Position numbers and translations under genes: made by a program
Origin: Silene latifolia
Taxonomy: Eukaryota; Streptophyta; Magnoliopsida; Caryophyllales; Caryophyllaceae
Direction of reading: 5' to 3'
Assembly (NCBI RefSeq): GCF_048544455.1
Contig: NC_133538.1
Location: 148,292,422-148,356,421 of the forward strand
DNA: 64,000 nt
In this document: positions 60,327 through 64,000 of the stretch, in pieces
Position numbering within the stretch: position 1 is the stretch's first letter
Layout: every line of letters starts with the position of its first letter
Notes under the pieces: model-generated
Told to the model about the DNA's origin: nothing
The model's input: only the letters and a program-made list of their open reading frames with translations
Database searches by the model: none

Positions 60327-61805
60327 TGTCGGTCTAAGAGGATGATTTTATCACCCTCGTGTCTTTTAATATGGGTCTTTTAGTTCACTTTTCCTAGCAT
60401 TTGGCAATTGGTTATATGGTGGTAACTTGTGCACTTTACCTCGGTTGGATACTCAATCTTAATGGACGGAACCCGAGAGGTAAATGGAGCACTTTTCAAA
60501 GGCTAAGACAAGGCACGAGAAGATCACTAGTAACTCGAAAACCAGTTGGGAGAAGTAGGAATGAAGATTAGAAGAAATGAAGGCATTTGAAGAGGTCTAC
60601 GTCTTGGAATATAGAAGTACCAAAATGCGAGCATGTACGCAGCCTGCACAAACAGGGTGCGCAGGTGAGCATGATTGCGCAGGCAAGAACAGTGGTTGCG
60701 CAGCCTGCGCAGCTCTGCTATACGGGTTTTTCTAATCTCGTTTTTGGGCTTCTTAAGTGGAAATCTTTCTAGGTTTTGGTGAAGCCCTATATATACCCAA
60801 GAGTTTAAAGACCTAAAGCATTCACCTACCATCCTATCATCTCATCTAATCTCATTTTGAGGGTTTTAATCCTGTAATAATTTAGAAGACTATTTTCCAT
60901 TCAAATTGTAATCTTTCTTTATTGTTGGGTTTATGAAGACTATGGAAGGCTAAATCCTTCCCTACTTGGTGTAATCCATTGCAAGCTTTTATCTTTATCA
61001 TTATATTGACTCTTTAATCTCTACTCTTTCATTTATTTCAATTTTTAAGTTTGAATGTCATGATGAATTTTTTGTTGTGAGAAGTAATTACCCTTGCCTC
61101 TTTAATGTTCATCTATTGCTTGTTTATTGCAAAGTTCCTTGCTTTTGTGATAACTTGTTGAAGCACCTCAAGATTATTGATATCTTGGTTTAAAGTATCA
61201 ACCTTTGTGAGTAGAAATTGATTTAATCATTGGGTTTGTTGGTTTAAACATATCTTTGTGATATCCCATTTACTTTCCTCTTGGTTTTGTTCTTCATGCT
61301 CTTGGCTACAATTCCTACATGCTTTAATGTTAGAATTTGTAGTTTAAGTAGTATTATCATTGTTGGCTTAGATAGTGGTAATCAATTGCTTGAGGATTGT
61401 TGTTGGGTAAATGAAATTGGAATGAAAGAGTCTTGCTTTGAGAAAAGTTGGAACTTGTAGGATTATACCAAGTATTCACCTCTTATAATTGTTATTTGCA
61501 TACCAAGTGTTTGTTACCTTGTCTCATAGGAAAACTCACATCTCCTTGATTTTGTTACTTGTTTTCTCCATGCCAATTCTCCATATATGTCTCTCTATTG
61601 TTGTTCATTGTCGATAACCATTGTTTGTTTATAGTCTTGTGCTTTGTCCATCTTAATTAGTTTTAATTCAAGTTTTTAGTCTTAAATCCCTTCTCTTGGG
61701 TTCGACCCTTACTTCCCTTTACTACTATTCTTAATTGCATAGTGTAGAGTTGAGTTTGGTTTATAAATTGTTAATTTGATAGGTTAATTCTAGTATATTA
61801 CGACA
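60327..61805 (+). repeat. Athila-like 5' LTR
   Basis: Bounded by TGTCG and CGACA, about 1479 bp. It contains GCGCAGCCTGCGCAG and related GCGCAGG/CCTGC repeats at about 60,640-60,712 and a TATATATACC box at about 60,788, the probable promoter. The right boundary is inferred from the inverted 5-mer and lies 24 bp before the primer-binding site. Confidence 0.75.
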
Positions 61806-61829
61806 CCTAGTTTTATTGTTATCAAATTT

Positions 61830-61847
61830 TGGCGCCGTTGCCGGGGA
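61830..61847 (+). promoter_or_regulatory. Athila-like primer-binding site (tRNA-Asp)
   Basis: TGGCGCCGTTGCCGGGGA, 18 bases complementary to the 3' end of tRNA-Asp, the usual primer of Athila and many Tat elements. Confidence 0.93.
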
Positions 61848-61958
61848 AGGGCAACATAGCTAAAGGCCTGATTGTTAAATTGCATGTTAGTTATTTCTCT
61901 TTTCTTTGTTTTGATAAGTAAGTGGAAGTTCTAACTTGTGTGTGTAGTGCGAAGGTTT

Positions 61959-64000
61959 ATGTTTAGTTCTCCACAACACGGTGAATCAACCCCCGTGGAA
62001 GAGGACGCTTTTGGAGCATATTCGTGGTTATTTACTAATCCTTGGTACCAAAGAGCACAAAGAGAACATAGAGTAGAAGAAGCACCTTTAGAAGAACCTA
62101 TTGAAGTAAATCCGATTGAAGTAGAGTATCCCCCTATGGCGAATGACACGAGAACCATCCGGGAGATACGAGCAAGGAATTATGATAAGCAACCCTTGTG
62201 TATCACCTATCCCCCTTTAGGAGCCAATGCAAATTTCGAACTCAAAGGCTTCTTTATCCATAACTTGCCTAAGTTCCATGGCCATGCGGGGAATGACCCA
62301 AACCGTCACCTTTCGGAATTTCACATGATGTGTGAAGGTGCTATTCCGAATGGGGTGACGGAGGATCAATTCAAATTACGGGCCTTCCCATTTTCTTTGT
62401 TGGATTCGGCCAAAGATTGGCTCTTTTATCTTGATCCGTGATCTATAAGAACTTGGAAGGAAATGAAGGCGGCTTTTCTTGAGAAGTACTACCCCGATGC
62501 CCATCACAACCGTGCTAAGAAGGCCATTACTACCATAGAACAAGACCTCAATGGTGAATCCATGTATGAGTATTGGGAGAGGTTCAAAAAGTTGGTAGCT
62601 CAATGCCCATACCACGGGTTGAGCGATGATGATCTTCTTGTGAACTTCAATGAAGGGCTAGGCCAAGATGATCAAAGAATGGTCAATTCCGCTACCGGTG
62701 GAGGGTTGGAAAATTTTTCCATAGTGGATGCCAAGGAAATCATTGAGATACTTGCCTCTACTACGAGGAATTATGGAAGAACTCAAAAGGGAACAAGGAA
62801 TACTTCTTCAATGGGAACCTCTTCCTCATCTACTCAAAACCTTGAGCAAAGTGTGAATGATTTGACTCACTTAGTGAAGAATATGATAGTGAACAATCCA
62901 AACAAGGATGGGGGAAGGGGGAATCAAGTGGAATGCAACTATTCTCAAGGTCCTCATTTGGAGGAAAATTGCCCCATCATGATTGAAGAAGGAATTGGAG
63001 TGGAGAATGTAAGTGCAATGGGGTATGGGAATTACAATGCTAGGAATCCTTCCGGAGGAGGATACTACAATTATGACCCTAGTGGCAACAATTACAATGT
63101 TGGGAGTAGAGACAATCCTAGATTTGGTTGGGGTGGTGACACCTCAAAGAGCTTTGTGAATGGTCAATTCAACCACTTGAGGGACCAAAATTCCCGACAA
63201 GGTCAAGGTTCAAATTCTCAATGAAATAGGAATGGGAATTTCAACAACCAAGGTAGAAACCAAAACCAAGGTCAATCATCCCAATTTGGCAATCAATGTA
63301 ACAACAACAATTCTCAAAAAGAACCAAGTGTTCAAGACTTGCTTAAGAACATTTTGCAAGAGCAAGTAAAAATGAACAAGATGTTTGACAAGATTGATGC
63401 CGACAAGAGTGTTAGTGATGCCAAGGTTGCCAACCTTGAAGTCCAACTTAGCCAAATTGCCCAAGAACTTGCCAAGAAAAATCAAAGGAACTCAACTTTT
63501 ATCCCCTCCACTACATTTCCTCCTAGAGAGAATGCTAGTGCTATGACATTGAGGAAGGTGAGAACTTTAGAATCCCCTCCGAAGAAGAAGAGAAGGGGCA
63601 AGTCATAAGAAAGGGTTATTGAGGTTGAAGAGCAAATTGAAGAAGAGCTTGTGGTTGAACAAGAGAAAGGATCATCTTCAAAAGCTAATGAGGAAAAAGA
63701 AAGGAGTTCTTTGAGCATTGACAAAGGAAAGGAAGGAAGCACCAAGACAAAGGATCAACTCAAAGAGATTGAAAAAGAGTATGAACCGGAGGTACCATTT
63801 CCAAGTGCCCTCACAAGTCCCAAGAAGTTTGATAAAGACTCCGACCTTTATGAGACTTTTAGGAAATGTGAGGTCAACATCCCTCTTTTTACTATCATTA
63901 ACACCGTTCCTAGGTATGCAAAGTTCCTCAAAGAACTTTTCACCCCTAAACGGAAGCCAAGGAAAGGAGTTGAAAGAGTCACGGTTAGTAGGCATGTCTC
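61959..64000 (+). pseudogene. gag: Athila-like gag pseudogene, continues beyond the window
   Basis: First ATG in the frame is 61959. Retrotransposon gag region: RTIREIRARN, LKGFFIHNLPKFHG, DPNRHLSEFHMMC, LRAFPFSLLDSAKDWLFYL, then WKEMKAAFLEKYYP and SMYEYWERFKKLVAQCPYHGL. All pieces lie in one frame but are cut by TGA 62439, TGA 63222 and TAA 63606. The zinc knuckle near 62,930 is degenerate: CNYSQGPHLEENC has Ser where the second Cys is expected. A coiled, charged stretch follows, then VNIPLFTIINTVPRYAKFLKELFTPKRK-like sequence near 63,870-63,960, which precedes the protease in Athila elements. No frameshift, only point stops; the copy could not make full-length Gag. Confidence 0.88.

Larger units (their letters stand above)
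60327..64000 (+). mobile_element. Athila-like Ty3/gypsy retrotransposon, 5' part
   Basis: 5' LTR, tRNA-Asp primer-binding site and gag/protease region of a large gypsy element that continues past the window end. Family call rests on the TGGCGCCGTTGCCGGGGA site and the gag motifs. Its target duplication cannot be checked because the 3' LTR is outside. Confidence 0.88.

Overview
The window looks like repeat-dense intergenic DNA from a flowering plant, AT-rich, with no host single-copy gene that I can support. The plant call rests on plant-type CACTA (En/Spm) genes, Tat- and Athila-like Ty3/gypsy elements, Ty1/copia elements, plant LINEs with DUF4283-type ORF1, a Stowaway MITE and a captured plant 2-oxoglutarate dioxygenase gene. 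Repeat families suggest Caryophyllales, but that is only an impression.

Layout. 1-2088: broken pol of a Tat-clade gypsy element, fused to 2089-22319, the 3' half of a copia element (copia-1). Copia-1 is split by CACTA-1 (3532-20842, 17.3 kb, target duplication AAT). CACTA-1 carries a TNP2-type transposase gene, a reversed fragment of a dioxygenase gene, and a second gene with Transposase_24, DUF8039-like and Ulp1/C48 protease domains. The second gene's introns hold a solo LTR, a TIR element and a Mutator-like MITE. 22320-26283: truncated CACTA-2 on the minus strand. 26461-32573: full-length LINE-1, minus strand. 33442-41242: LINE-2, plus strand, split by non-autonomous CACTA-3 (36434-40734), which itself holds a Stowaway MITE and an orphan end of another CACTA. 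42912-60326: remnant of copia-3 (minus), split by a gypsy-like element (43075-59014, minus, target duplication GATAT). One LTR of that element is in turn split by copia-2 (43627-52423, plus, target duplication CATTA), which has gag but no pol. 60327-64000: 5' LTR and broken gag of an Athila-like element running off the window.

Order of events follows from the nesting and the target duplications: CACTA-2, then copia-1, then CACTA-1, then its three internal insertions; LINE-2 before CACTA-3; copia-3 before the gypsy element before copia-2. Most protein genes carry stops or frameshifts. The exceptions are LINE-1 ORF1 and the copia-2 gag gene. The CACTA-1 transposase is broken by five in-frame stops and no frameshift.

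The most interesting items are the dioxygenase fragment in CACTA-1, which lacks its second iron ligand; the C48 protease fused to the accessory CACTA gene; the gag-only copia element with a probable intron near the end of gag; a hairpin next to the polypurine tract shared by all three copia copies; and a short palindrome repeated in two unrelated LTR elements.
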